Positions 22,023 through 31,828 of a stretch of DNA of 64,000 bases are shown here, piece after piece (the stretch's first letter is position 1; the number at the start of each line of letters is the position of its first letter). The DNA is taken from assembly GCA_029237695.1 (NCBI GenBank), contig CM055277.1:45108242-45172241 (forward strand). Direction: 5' to 3'. A program made the translations under genes and the position numbers. This DNA comes from Conchocele bisecta. Lineage: Eukaryota > Mollusca > Bivalvia > Lucinida > Thyasiridae. Under the pieces are notes generated by a model. It was not told the DNA's origin and did no database searches. It worked only from the letters and a program-made list of their open reading frames with translations.

Positions 22023-22798
22023 AAGCAAAGCAATATGCCCCCTTGCTATCGCATAGTGGGCATAAAATATGGTACAATAGTGAGCGTGCCAATATTTAGG
22101 TTTAGTATGGCAATACCGGCTTTATCGCAATAACAATGGATTTGGATACAATTTGTTTCGGGAAGGTTTCCCAAAGTAAGTTGTGTCCAAATATTTAGGA
22201 TTACATGTATTACGGTAGAATCGAAGGCAGGGTTCGGACAGAGACAGGTAAATCCCAATTGAGTGGCGCGATAAAAGTCTACGTCGAGGCTATGCCGAGC
22301 CGGAGATGATATCGCAACACGGGACTGGTATTCCCTGTCTGGGTCTCCATCATGAACCCTGCCATTACTTATTTTTCTCACACATCGACCGCATGCTGCA
22401 ATATGCAAAAAGAAACGAGGCTCTGAATTGGAACGGTGAACGTCATTTACGTGGAAAACCAGTAAATGTGAAGTCATGTCATTAGTTACATAACAAACAA
22501 GAGCAAGTGAACAGAGCTCACGGATATCCCCGGCCGCTGCCTGGACTGACAAATAAAAACATTAATGCAAATCTTACGGACGGACGGAATGACAAAATTG
22601 TATACCCCTGGACATACTTCGCATTCCGGGGGTATAACAAGATGAAAGTGTTTAACATTCCAGCAATAATTAAGGTCAATAGATGGGACCTTGGTCGCAA
22701 GTGACATTTAAAAGACCCGAGTGAGATGGAAATACAATGGTAGTATTTGTTATGCCTAGTGCAGGAAGGTATTTACCCAAAACCTCCAGTATTGATGT

Positions 22799-23004
22799 TT
22801 CACCCTTAGAATGGGGGAACCGAAAATTGACGTCTGCTGTTATTTCATATTTCGTATTTTGGCTCAATACAAACATAGTGTGACAGCACTTGAGAATCAA
22901 TTCCTATTTGGAAATGATTCTAAAGTGCTGTCAGAACATGTTTTTCATGAGCAAAATGAAAAATAAATAGCAGATGACAAAGTTTAATACAGCACTGTAA
23001 GGGT
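22799..23004. mobile_element. MITE with TTAACCCTTA-type ends
   Basis: An inverted repeat of about 95 bp per arm (CTGCTGTTATTTCATATT...AGCACTTGAGAATCAATTCC and reverse). A related copy is at 51.1-51.37 kb and a part at 19.78-19.89 kb. Confidence 0.7.
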
Positions 23005-23329
23005 TAATGCTCTACCATGAGGCTGCCAACCCAGCCATCAGGAAAACAAATATTGCCGGTTTCTGTTAAATTTAGCCCTTTCGACACTGCATGCCTCTGT
23101 CCCTATAGTTGCAAACAGTGTCGATCCATCGGCTCATTACAAGCCGTCTCATCAGAATCTGCTCTATTTGTGGGTAGATACAGAATGTTTACAACATTAC
23201 TGCATTCTGGTAATTGGAATATTCTAAATGGGAAGAGTCGAAATAGAATACTTAGGGATGAACGGGTTAAACAAGTTACAACAAGACGATTACCGGGGAT
23301 TGTCTCACCCACTAAACGAAGCGATCGCC

Positions 23330-23638
23330 ATGAAGGTCAACGTCACCATGGTCAAGGTCACAATGAGGGAAACACAATTATTGATACAAACGTCACAGTA
23401 ACCAAGGTCACTGTCACACAAATAACACTGGGTGGATAGCCATCAAAGTGAGGAAGGAAGCTATTGATGACGTTTGGTAATGATCCAACATTTGGGCGTA
23501 TATCAAAAATTATTGACACAACAGTCACGGTCACCAATGTGACGGTCAAGATCGCCGGAATGACACTGAATGGATAGCTATCAATGTCGGGAAGCTATTA
23601 TTGAAATTTGGTAATGATATGAATATCGGATCAGGAGA
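23330..23638. repeat. Tandem repeat array, left part, split by the Polinton
   Basis: Units containing AAGGTCACCAAGGT-like, GGATAGCCATCAA, GAAGCTATTGATGA and GGTAATGATCC blocks. The same array resumes at 41386 on the far side of the element. The last bases before the element, GGATCAGGAGA, match the unit phase. Confidence 0.8.
23634..23638. other. Target-site duplication, left (GGAGA)
   Basis: GGAGA directly precedes the AGTAGTAG tip of the left TIR and recurs directly after the right TIR at 41381-41385. Polintons usually make 6-bp duplications; here five bases match and the sixth differs on either side. Confidence 0.75.
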
Positions 23639-23885
23639 AGTAGTAGTAAGGGAGTCAAAATGATACCACCTACCGTGATATCATTTATAACCCTCTATAA
23701 TACCCCCACCACCCACGAAAAATCAAAAAATTGGTCAACGAGGAAAATTGTCTCCCGACAGCAAATTTATGAATTTTTGGAGAAAATAATTTTGAAAAGA
23801 GGGATACAAAATGATACCACCTCCAACCTAAAGTTGGTGGTGGTATTGTAGTCCCAATTATATTGGTAATTGACTTTTGAAAAAA
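23639..23885. repeat. Polinton left terminal inverted repeat (247 bp)
   Basis: Starts AGTAGTAGTAAGGGAGTC and ends TTGAAAAAA. It is the inverted copy of 41134-41380 with few differences. Inside it, the tip motif (GGGAGTC, AATGATACCACC) is repeated about 155 bp further in, followed by a small CCAACC...GGTTGG-type hairpin. Confidence 0.95.
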
Positions 23886-24205
23886 GTCGAAATCATTCAT
23901 GCAAGTACAATAGTTTATATTCCAACACCTCATTTTTCTCCTCCGATATAGCTAATTTATTTCGTCAGATCAGCAACTAATTCTACATTCTAGTCTACCA
24001 CGTTCACCTTTAGCCACCTGACAGCGTAGTTGCTTATGTCTACAAAGAGTTTGGGCACTAACGAATTTACAAGGGCATCTGGGGCATTGAAATTGTGGGG
24101 GGGACACAAGGAAACTTTCACGTCTCGCTAGATGCCTTCGTAGATGTCTTTACACGTAAACGTCTTACAACAAGTCACACACTCCATATATGTATATAAC
24201 CTATG
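23886..24205. other. Noncoding left subterminal region
   Basis: About 320 bp without a gene between the TIR and the hairpin upstream of the polymerase. A promoter for the polymerase is expected here. Nothing specific is recognised. Confidence 0.4.
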
Positions 24206-24277
24206 AAATTTATCTGTTCAATTGGACGTGAAAAAACATTATGTACATTTTTGACGTCCAATTGAACAGATAAATTT
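24206..24277. promoter_or_regulatory. Strong hairpin upstream of the polymerase gene
   Basis: Two perfect 24-bp arms (AAATTTATCTGTTCAATTGG plus ACGT) are inverted around a 24-nt loop; a mismatched extension (TATAACCTAT / ATAGGTTATA) lengthens the stem. It ends 45 bp before the polymerase ATG. It may be regulatory, a replication signal or a small nested insertion. Confidence 0.6.
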
Positions 24278-24322
24278 AATAGGTTATACAAAAGTATATA
24301 TACAAAAGTATATACAGAAAAT

Positions 24323-27300
24323 ATGATAACGCCAGAAACTAGAGCAGAAAATAGAAAGTTTGAGAAGAGAAGCCGAATCTCTAGGGATTACTTATAGTAA
24401 ACGGTTGAGAGTTAAGGGGTTGACAAAGCTGATAAACGCCACAAAGAATAAGGTGTTTTATGAAGCGGTTTACCCGCGCCTATAAAAGAGGGGCATTTAA
24501 TTATATATCCAAAAAAGCGGAGGAAGTTGGTAACAGAATCAAAAAAGAAAGTATTGCGGAGTTAAGGGCTAGTGTAATAAAACCTTCAAGCACCAATAAT
24601 TTGTCTCAAATTAGACACACAGGTGACCAAATACCAAATAATAAGAAAAGATCTATAGTTCGCGCGATAGTGGAAAATGGTGAAGAAATATTGGGGGCTC
24701 ACGATGAAACATTGGAAAAGTAGAAAATGGAAGACGGGTAGTTACATTATCCTTTCGTAAAAACATTGACATTAACGGGTTTGAACGCATGTCCGATAAA
24801 CTCGCTCCTTATATAACAACCAATTTTTATTTGAGATATTCATATTCTTACAAGCTAGAACATATGGAGGAAATGGAAACTGTAACTATAATAATGCACA
24901 AAAATCTCGGTAGCGAACCACTATCATCAATGAAAACCGTTAAAAAATGGCTGTCAGATAAGGAGCAAACACGAATAATGTCCGATCAAATAGACAGACC
25001 GAATACAAAGTGGAAGTTTGTAAGATGGGTAGAGGTTTTCGTAAAGCTAATACAGGGTAGTAGGGGAATAGATTTGGGACTACAATCCAAAGAAGCAGCA
25101 GGAGGAGAACTTCCAGAATGGCTGAAGAATAAAAAAGGTATGTTTTCTTTAGATAAGTATAATGACGACATGTGTCTGTTCAGGTGTCTAGCTATGCATA
25201 TGACAGATAAAAGACCCGACAGATGTACAGAAAAGGCGAAAGAACTTAGTAAGCAATATTTTGGTAGTAATGTGGTTTCACCAATTCCTTTTTCAGATCT
25301 GAAAAAGGTTGAAGAGTTTTTTAAAATCTGTATAGAAGTATATCAACCCACCGAATGTAACGTATGGTGGTTGGAAAAGGTACCAGCACATTATAAGGTA
25401 ATAGGTAATAAACCAATGACAATAGGACTGTTTAATAATCACGCATTTCTGATAAAAAACCTTAAAAACCTATCTAAAATTTACGCCTGCGATAATTGCA
25501 AGCAGAAATTCACGAAATCGAGTAATATGAAGAGACACGGACCAACATGTATGAAAGGTGAGATAAAAGTAATATGTGATGGTAATTATTTAGAGCGCCC
25601 GCGTTCGTCGTTCGAGAAAGCATTCTACCCAAAAAGTTCTAACAGTTATGGGGCGATCGATTGGATGTACTCTGCGGAAAAGCGCGAGGGAATTCACATT
25701 CACCACGAACAGTGTGGACACGGGGGTGAAATATGGGTTTTAGGAGCTCCAGTAGATGGATACTGTACGGAAACCAATACCGTATATCAATATCACGGCT
25801 GTTACTGGCACGGGTGTGAGATTCATGCAAAGCATAGAAAAGAAGAACGCGCATCCACTATGAGAAGAGATACATTTATTAGAAGAAGCAAATAATTCAA
25901 CCTAGTAGTTATGTGGGAATGCGAATTTCAAAGAACGGGTAAAGACATAAAGATCGGTTGCGACACTACTCTTTATCCATATCAGATAGTATACGATTTT
26001 GAGGCATATCTCAACCCAGAATTTGAAACTCTCGGTAATAATCTAGAGTACGAAGCCGAGCACGTTCCGGTAAGCTTTAGTATAGGAGATAATTTCTCAG
26101 GAACACATATTTGTGATAAAGATCCCGTAAAACATATCGAAAAATTCGTAGAAGATTTGAAAGTCAGGGGAAAAGCTATAAGAGAAGAAGTGTGGTCAAG
26201 ATATTGGTTTAATACAGAACATTTACGTAAAAACCAAATCGCCAAGATCGAACAGTGGATAGAGCAAGTACCGGTTATAGGTTTTAACAGCAGTAAGTAC
26301 GATATAAACTTAATAAAGAAATACCTAGTAGGCGAACTGTCATCAACAACAAAGAAAGTAATGGTCGGAAAACGTGCAAACGCAACAATATTTCTATTTA
26401 CTCCAGAGTTTAGATTTCTTGATGTAATACTTTATCTAGGACCTGGTGTAAGTTACGATAGTTGGATAAAAGCCTACGAATGCAAAGGACAGAAATATTT
26501 CTTTCCTTATGAGTGGTTCGATTCTCCAGACAAACTGGATTACCCAGGACTACCGGATATAGAGAATTGGTATTCCAAACTATCTGGGAAAATGTTAATA
26601 GATGAAACAGAATTAAGTAAATGTCGTATTTTGAATTTTCGAAGAAAATAATATGAAAACTTTCAGAGATTGGTTGAAATATTATAACGATTTAGATGTA
26701 GCACCGTTCCTAGAAGCGGTGGAAAAAATGTGTGAATTTTATAAACACAGAGGTGTGGATATTTTCAAAGATGCGGTAACACTACCTGGAGTAGCTATAC
26801 AATATTTATTGAGAGGAACCATTAAAGAACAAAAATCTTCAAAGACGATTATACCGAACCAAAAGAAGAAACATACGAAATGATGAAGGACGCTCTAGTT
26901 GGCGGTCCATCAATAGTATTTACACGATATGCAGAAGCGGGTGTTTCAAATATTAGAGTGGGTTCCAAACCTTGCAAGGCTGTTTTGGGGTACGATGCAA
27001 ACGCGTTATATTTATCTACGTTAAATAAAGAGATGCCGTGTGGGAGAGAAACTATACACCATATAGATACCCCACATAACCCTAAATTTATTAAAAAGTT
27101 TTGTAAAAGAGTTTTATCTGGAGACTGGTTTGGGTTTGCGGAGGTGGATATAGAAGTTCCACACAACTTAAAAGATAAGTTTTCTGAAATGTCCCCAATA
27201 TTTATAAACAGAGAAGTAGAGGTTGATGAAGTTCCCACACACATGTTAACATATTTAAAAGATACTGGGCCAACAAGAGGAGATGGAAAAAAATTGGTGG

Positions 27301-28215
27301 GATCTATGACCGCCACTAAAGTATTTAAAACACGGCCTAGAAATAACTGGAGTTCATCGTGTTATATATTATATTAGCGGAAAACCATTCGAATGGTTCG
27401 CAAAAGAAGTTACAGCCGCAAGACGAACAGGTGATGTAGAACCAAATAAGAAACCAGTAGCCGACATAATGAAATTATTAGGAAACTCGTGTTCTGGAAA
27501 AATGATAGATGCAACGAAGAGACATTTAAATACGACATATACACAAAACGAAACCTGTGTTGACAAAGCATTAAGATCTGCATTCTTTGACGATTTGGAA
27601 GAGATAGGAGATGCGTACGAAATATCTTCAAGAAAACCCAGGTGTGCGGTAAACAGACCATTCCATTGTGGAATAGTGGTTTATCAACTAGCTAAATTGA
27701 GAATGTTGGAATTTTACTACGAATTTCTAGACAAATACGTAAAAAGAGAAGACTTTGAATTAATACAGATGGATACAGATAGTATGTATATAGGAGTGGA
27801 AAAACGATAGAGGAATTGATTAGACCTAACTTACTAGACGGGTTTGAAAAAGAAAAAAGAAATGGTTGGCTTGGGATAAATGTAGCGAAAGAGAGCCCGG
27901 ACTTTTCAAAATGGAATTTAGCGGAGATAGGGCGATAGCGTTATCTAGTAAGTGTTATTTTGTAGAAAAAATTAATTCTATTAATAAAAACTCTGCGAAA
28001 GGAATGTCCAAGAGAACTAATAATTTAAATTGGGATAGATATAAACGAGTACTAAGTGAAACTACAGAAGATGGAAAACACATTATAGATGTAGCACAAA
28101 ATAGAGGATTTAAAATGAAAGACGGCGTTATGAAAACGTACAAAAATTAGGACTCTTGGCATACTACGATAAAAGACGCGTGTTACCAGACGGAATACAT
28201 ACAGAACCACTCTAA
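24323..28215 (+). pseudogene. polB: Protein-primed family B DNA polymerase, multiply broken
   Basis: Would replicate the element by protein priming. From the ATG at 24323 (MITPETRAENRK) the coding sequence runs nearly 3.9 kb through at least three frames. Parts in order: N-terminal charged region; an OTU-like motif (DDMCLFRCLAMH, about 25165); a C2H2-type finger (CDNCKQKF...H...C, about 25488); a Cys/His segment with YQYHGCYWHGC (about 25785); exonuclease motifs DFEAYL (25995), FNSSKYDI (26283) and YYNDLDV (26680); polymerase motif A DANALYLS (26994), motif B LLGNSCSGK (27475) and motif C DTDSMY (27772). Breaks: frameshifts near 24340, 24465, 24720, 26640, 26875, 27800 and 28145, an in-frame TAA at 25893, and a deletion near 27330 between motifs A and B. 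All catalytic motifs remain readable, so decay is recent or partly sequencing error. Confidence 0.9.
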
Positions 28216-28262
28216 TGATTTATTTAATTAATAATTTTAAAAAAATTAAGAAAATTAGCAAT
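28216..28262. other. AT-rich convergent spacer
   Basis: A 47-bp A/T-only-like spacer between the polymerase and integrase stops, with AATTTTAAAAAAATTAAG and AAAATTAG resembling the recurrent 18-mer. A likely site for polyadenylation of both transcripts. Confidence 0.4.
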
Positions 28263-29294
28263 CTAAAGACTCTGAAGATCCGGGAGTAGCTGGGTGTCAG
28301 AAGGCACCATAAGAAGTTCTTCGCGAACAAACCCTCGAGATGGCCCATCATCCAAATAGTAGAGCACGGGCTCATCAGGTTTGGTAATAGATCGATCTAG
28401 ATGATATACATTGAGAGACCACACGGGATCAGTCGCGCGGCGGCTGCCACCTTCGAGCTCTCCCGCTTGATAGAGGTACCTGACGTCAATATCCGATGGA
28501 AGCCGTTGCTCCTCTAAACCAACGGGTCGCCCGCGCGAGACGGCAGAGGGCTTGCTCGTCACCCTTTTAAACTTGATAGCATCTACAGGCTTCTTACCTA
28601 TCAATCTGGTCACCTCTCCGTTCAGTGCGGAGACCAAGGCGGGCAGTCTGGCCACCCACTCGGTCGATCGCGAATGAGGGTCTACAAGTTCTTTAGCGTA
28701 TTGGTGTCCGAACAGTCTCTCAGCCAGGGTTCGATTGAAGCGCTCCACGATCCCCTGGTCTCGGTGGATGTTGACGCGGCCGCGTCTGACAGAAACGTCG
28801 TGCTTAGACAATAGATGAGAGACCGCGCCCATGAACTCGCGGCCGGGATCGACCTGGAGAAGATTCGGCCATTTGAGAGGACTCCTCTTATATATTCGGG
28901 AGAGAGCCTCGGCCACCTCCTTAGACTCTTTAGTGGCCAACGGCTCAGCCCCCTTATAACGACTCGCTACGTCAACGATTGTCAGTGCGTACTTGTACGT
29001 CTTGCGACCGACGCGATCGTGAGGGAGAAACAGGAGATCCGCTTGGTGAACTTGGTTCGGTACCGGCACTTCGAATTTCGGGCGCGGAATATTGTGAGGC
29101 GCGGGTAAATAGATCTGCCAGATGGCCTGCTTCTTGAGCCATTCCTTGACAGCGTTTTCTGAAACCTTGGTCGCCGCCGCGAGGTTCTTGATGGCCGCGA
29201 GTCCCTTCCAGTAGCCGTTGGGGCTGTAGTATGTGTTTGCTAGCTTGCGCGCTAGGCGAACCGATAGTTTGGTATCAAGTTTGCGCATGTTCAT
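28263..29294 (-). CDS. int: Polinton integrase (rve superfamily), intact
   Basis: Inserts the element by DNA strand transfer. It has 343 residues from an ATG at 29294 (a second ATG is at codon 3). Residues 30-60 form a helix-turn-helix-like region (AAATKVSENAVKEWLKKQ). The RNase H-like core follows with catalytic D86 (HQADLLF), D149 (LLQVDPGREF) and E184 (GIVERFNRTL), 34 residues between the last two. The C-terminal part (about 260-325) has an SH3-like composition. No classical HHCC finger is visible. It converges on the polymerase gene, and its start overlaps the end of the 116-aa ORF by 20 bp. It is the clearest intact enzyme of the element. Confidence 0.95.
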   Translation of the reverse strand: MNMRKLDTKLSVRLARKLANTYYSPNGYWKGLAAIKNLAAATKVSENAVKEWLKKQAIWQIYLPAPHNIPRPKFEVPVPNQVHQADLLFLPHDRVGRKTYKYALTIVDVASRYKGAEPLATKESKEVAEALSRIYKRSPLKWPNLLQVDPGREFMGAVSHLLSKHDVSVRRGRVNIHRDQGIVERFNRTLAERLFGHQYAKELVDPHSRSTEWVARLPALVSALNGEVTRLIGKKPVDAIKFKRVTSKPSAVSRGRPVGLEEQRLPSDIDVRYLYQAGELEGGSRRATDPVWSLNVYHLDRSITKPDEPVLYYLDDGPSRGFVREELLMVPSDTQLLPDLQSL

Positions 29295-29625
29295 CGTATG
29301 CGATGTATTCTAATATATCGGACAATCTCCAACATGCCCTCGCCAGATCGTCCGGTAACTGCGTCGATAATAATAAACCTTTGTTGGAAGTACAATCGCG
29401 ATTGGAGGTTAAGTTCTGAAGGAACTTGGGAAAATCCAATCCCCCAGGATTGGTGGAGGAATATAACATCCGCTTTGCGAAAAGTGTGGCCGCTTTTTCG
29501 TCCTCCCGCCACGTCTCGAGAGAATCTCGGGCCAGACGAATCATACCCCCTGCGCCAGCTATGCGGTGTTTAAGGGCAGTGTAGCCTACATCAATCATAG
29601 CAAAATAAAGTTCGTCAACTGACAT
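29275..29625 (-). CDS. Small ORF upstream of integrase, 116 aa
   Basis: ATG at 29625 (MSVDELYFAMIDVGYTALK), stop overlapping the integrase start by 20 bp. Mostly helical, no membrane segment, with a Cys/Trp near the end. The CAATCGCGATTGG palindrome lies inside it (29393-29405). The family is not recognised. The overlap with the integrase suggests co-expression. Confidence 0.55.
   Translation of the reverse strand: MSVDELYFAMIDVGYTALKHRIAGAGGMIRLARDSLETWREDEKAATLFAKRMLYSSTNPGGLDFPKFLQNLTSNRDCTSNKGLLLSTQLPDDLARACWRLSDILEYIAYDEHAQT
29393..29405. repeat. Palindrome CAATCGCGATTGG
   Basis: One of three exact copies within 1.4 kb (also 30391-30403 and 30799-30811), each inside an ORF. Variants CAATTCACGAATTGG (30527), CAATTCGTGAATTGG (30589), CAATCGTGAATTGG (32419) and CAATCTCGATTGG (about 35103) extend the set. 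Confidence 0.7.
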
Positions 29626-29631
29626 CGTTCT

Positions 29632-29652
29632 ATATATATATATATATATTTA
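29632..29652. promoter_or_regulatory. TA-repeat spacer, possible TATA region
   Basis: (TA)n just upstream of the 116-aa ORF and downstream of the 143-aa gene. It would serve as a TATA-type promoter for the integrase unit. Inference only. Confidence 0.3.
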
Positions 29653-29671
29653 GTTATTTAAAATAATTAAT

Positions 29672-30103
29672 TTAAAATCTCGATTGGATATAGTAGCCGA
29701 CGATACCCACCACACCCATTCCCACGACGATGAACGCGATCTCGCGGTCTTTTTGGGGCTCTGACGGTACATAGAAATCTGAAAGTTGGGGCTCACGATC
29801 CAGCGGCGCGAGCCTTTTATGCGGATATGCCAGCGCGTACTCGCGGTTGGCTTCTTCAACGTTCTGAAAAGTTTGTGCGGCGTGATTTTCGCGGCGAAGC
29901 TCTTCGTTAACCCAGCCCAGATGGGCGGTTCGTTTTTCCGACCATACTTCCTTTGCGCTATTGAGTTGTTCTACAGCTAAATCGTGATGCTTACGCTCCT
30001 CATCCACGTTCGAGCTTCTCATTTTCGAGAATATAAAGTTGCTACCGTTGAACGCCAATGCGTTTACAAGCGCACCACCTACTATTACTGCGATTGAAGC
30101 CAT
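29672..30103 (-). CDS. Small bitopic membrane protein, 143 aa
   Basis: ATG at 30103. Residues 1-20 are hydrophobic (IAVIVGGALVNALAF). A charged coiled-coil stretch follows (about 33-90, HHDLAVEQLNSAKEVWSEKR), then a Pro-rich linker, and a C-terminal hydrophobic helix (IAFIVVGMGVVGIVGYYI). A recurrent companion gene in invertebrate Polintons, of unknown role; a membrane or virion-envelope function is possible. Its start abuts the stop of the 77-aa gene with no spacer, so the two are probably co-transcribed. Confidence 0.7.
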   Translation of the reverse strand: MASIAVIVGGALVNALAFNGSNFIFSKMRSSNVDEERKHHDLAVEQLNSAKEVWSEKRTAHLGWVNEELRRENHAAQTFQNVEEANREYALAYPHKRLAPLDREPQLSDFYVPSEPQKDREIAFIVVGMGVVGIVGYYIQSRF

Positions 30104-30337
30104 TTATTTCCATATATTAACTGGTAGAATTCCAGCTTTAACTAGATAATCTCGGGTCCAAACTGCGGCCGCTACATCTAAGGTCGCGAGCCCTATGTCT
30201 CTCACAGTAAAGTCCAATTTGGGAGCGGACCCTCCTAGGGCCATCTTTGATAGTCGAGCATACCCGATACTGAAACCCGATATCACCACGGCGTGATAAA
30301 GCGCATTCACTAACATTTTACCATCTTGTTCAGCCAT
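30104..30337 (-). CDS. Small membrane protein, 77 aa
   Basis: ATG at 30337 (MAEQDGKMLVNALYHAVVIS). A hydrophobic stretch at about residues 8-30 and a second amphipathic or hydrophobic region near 45-65. The stop is directly adjacent to the 143-aa gene. Intact. No known domain. Confidence 0.65.
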   Translation of the reverse strand: MAEQDGKMLVNALYHAVVISGFSIGYARLSKMALGGSAPKLDFTVRDIGLATLDVAAAVWTRDYLVKAGILPVNIWK

Positions 30338-30342
30338 TATAA

Positions 30343-30930
30343 TTATTGCATATAAAAGGGGTCGCGATCAATGTTTAAATGGGGCGCATCCAATCGCGAT
30401 TGGTGTTTCGTAACTTTCTTCTGAACACTGGCTGGTTGTTTTTTCGATAAGGATTGGTGTAATAGGGGGTATTTCCACACGCACAGGGCACCAACAACTG
30501 CCAGACCACCACCAACAACCCAACTCCAATTCACGAATTGGGGTTCAATCGGATTCACCCAACCTCGATTGGGTGTTGAGTGTGCTTCCAATTCGTGAAT
30601 TGGGGGTGTTGTTGTACTCAACACTGTTGAACCCGATTGCTCTGTCTTCAGATGTTTTGCTGTCTCCGTCCCGATTTCAACGACTGTTTAGCCTCTCGAA
30701 GCTCGGCGAGTATTTATCTTGTTTAACTTTTCGGGTGGCAGCCGCCGCCCTCCCAGCTGCCTGCCTTTTTGGGTTTTTATGTCGTGCAACCCCAAATCCA
30801 ATCGCGATTGGGTTGGAGGATCAATCGGAGTTGGAAGTGCTGCAATCGGGTTCGATTGGGTTGGAGCAATCCCCAACGCTGTTGGAGATTGCTGTTCCGT
30901 CGCTCTCGCGGGTGTGTCTTGTGTCATCAT
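30343..30930 (-). pseudogene. Proline-rich protein with C-terminal membrane helix, in-frame stop
   Basis: Two open segments share one reading frame and are separated by a TAA at 30688-30690. Upstream (ATG at 30930): a Pro/Thr/Gln-rich segment and a basic tract (KGRQLGGRRLPPEKLNKI). Downstream (to 30343): Pro-rich linker, a hydrophobic helix (WSWVVGGGLAVVGALCVW) and a basic tail. No ATG restarts the second part, which argues for a single ~195-codon gene with a nonsense mutation or readthrough. The palindromes CAATCGCGATTGG and CAATTCGTGAATTGG fall in its Pro-rich linkers. It overlaps the MNCDELL-family gene by 110 bp in another frame. Confidence 0.5.
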
Positions 30931-31519
30931 TTATGATATTAATATTAGGGCTTATAGTTCGTGGGCATATATGTCCAAATTGACAGTGTTTACCCGTGGT
31001 CAACGCGGTTGTCAACGGAGCTAAGTACATTCCAAACTTGTGATAAATTGAGCAGCAGGCTGTTCTAAGAGTGTGACCTATAAAAGGATCAGTCTCTAGA
31101 TCGTCAATCAATCCCGCGGTGTTTGGTATAGGGAGAAGTATACTAACGGCGGTTGCGTACAAATGAATAGCCGCCGATCCAAGAGTTTTTGTCATCTCCG
31201 CACCTAACCTAGATTCGTATCGCGCATACATTTTATCGATCTCCGCATCTGACATCTTATCCACCTGAAAAACTGAGAGACGCCTATCGAGATAATGCTC
31301 CGATTGTCCCCCAGCAACCAGCGCAGCTAGCCGCTCTCGTCGCGCCGCATTTTCATTTTCATTCGGAGTCGTTGCACTCAACACAATACCAACCGCCGTT
31401 GGAGTTGGAGTTGATCCCGATTGCTCTGTCGGAGTTGATGTTTCATTATCTTTCAGGATGTTGGCAGTCGGAGTTGAGGTTTCTTCCATTAGCTGATCGA
31501 GAAGTTCGTCGCAGTTCAT
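30821..31519 (-). CDS. Conserved Polinton protein (MNCDELL family), ~232 aa
   Basis: The chosen start is the ATG at 31519, six bases after a perfect 18-mer motif. The frame is also open upstream to an ATG at 31660 that would add a hydrophobic helix (SFVASIMVIISIGWCAW), so a membrane-anchored form is possible. Domain: Thr/Pro linker (about 12-60), then the conserved core with SVFQVDKMSDAEIDKMYARY, a hydrophobic helix (HLYATAVSILLPIP), YHKFGMYLAPLTTAL and a tail. Copy 1 holds its N-terminal half. Function unknown; a neighbour of the ATPase and capsid genes. Confidence 0.7.
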   Translation of the reverse strand: MNCDELLDQLMEETSTPTANILKDNETSTPTEQSGSTPTPTAVGIVLSATTPNENENAARRERLAALVAGGQSEHYLDRRLSVFQVDKMSDAEIDKMYARYESRLGAEMTKTLGSAAIHLYATAVSILLPIPNTAGLIDDLETDPFIGHTLRTACCSIYHKFGMYLAPLTTALTTGKHCQFGHICPRTISPNINIINDDTRHTRESDGTAISNSVGDCSNPIEPDCSTSNSD

Positions 31520-31525
31520 TATTGC

Positions 31526-31543
31526 TAATTTTCTTAAAATTAA
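31526..31543 (-). promoter_or_regulatory. Recurrent 18-mer TTAATTTTAAGAAAATTA
   Basis: A perfect copy on the minus strand, ending 6 bp before the ATG at 31519. Confidence 0.6.
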
Positions 31544-31666
31544 TTTAACTATTCTAACAAGTCTCATCACTTTAACATATTGCCAAGCGCACCACCCGAT
31601 ACTTATGATCACCATTATGCTCGCAACAAAGCTCGCAGCGGAGCACCAAATTGTTAACATTGTTAA

Positions 31667-31741
31667 CCATTGTTCAGCATTTGTTCAACATTTGTTAAAC
31701 ATTTGTTCAGCATTGTTCAGCATTTGTTCAGCATTGTTCAG
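31667..31741. repeat. 11-bp tandem repeat (TTGTTCAGCAT-type)
   Basis: Six or so imperfect TTGTTCAGCAT/TTGTTAACAT units upstream of the MNCDELL-family gene, matching 3309-3390 in copy 1. Confidence 0.8.
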
Positions 31742-31748
31742 TAATTGC

Positions 31749-31766
31749 TAATTTTCTTAAAATTAA
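31749..31766 (-). promoter_or_regulatory. Recurrent 18-mer TTAATTTTAAGAAAATTA
   Basis: A perfect minus-strand copy in the spacer between the ATPase stop and the next minus-strand gene, about 90 bp before the alternative ATG at 31660. Confidence 0.6.
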
Positions 31767-31828
31767 TTGTTAAGCATTTACTCGGCAATTACTAACGAGC
31801 GTTAAGTAATTGCTAATTAATTATAAAA

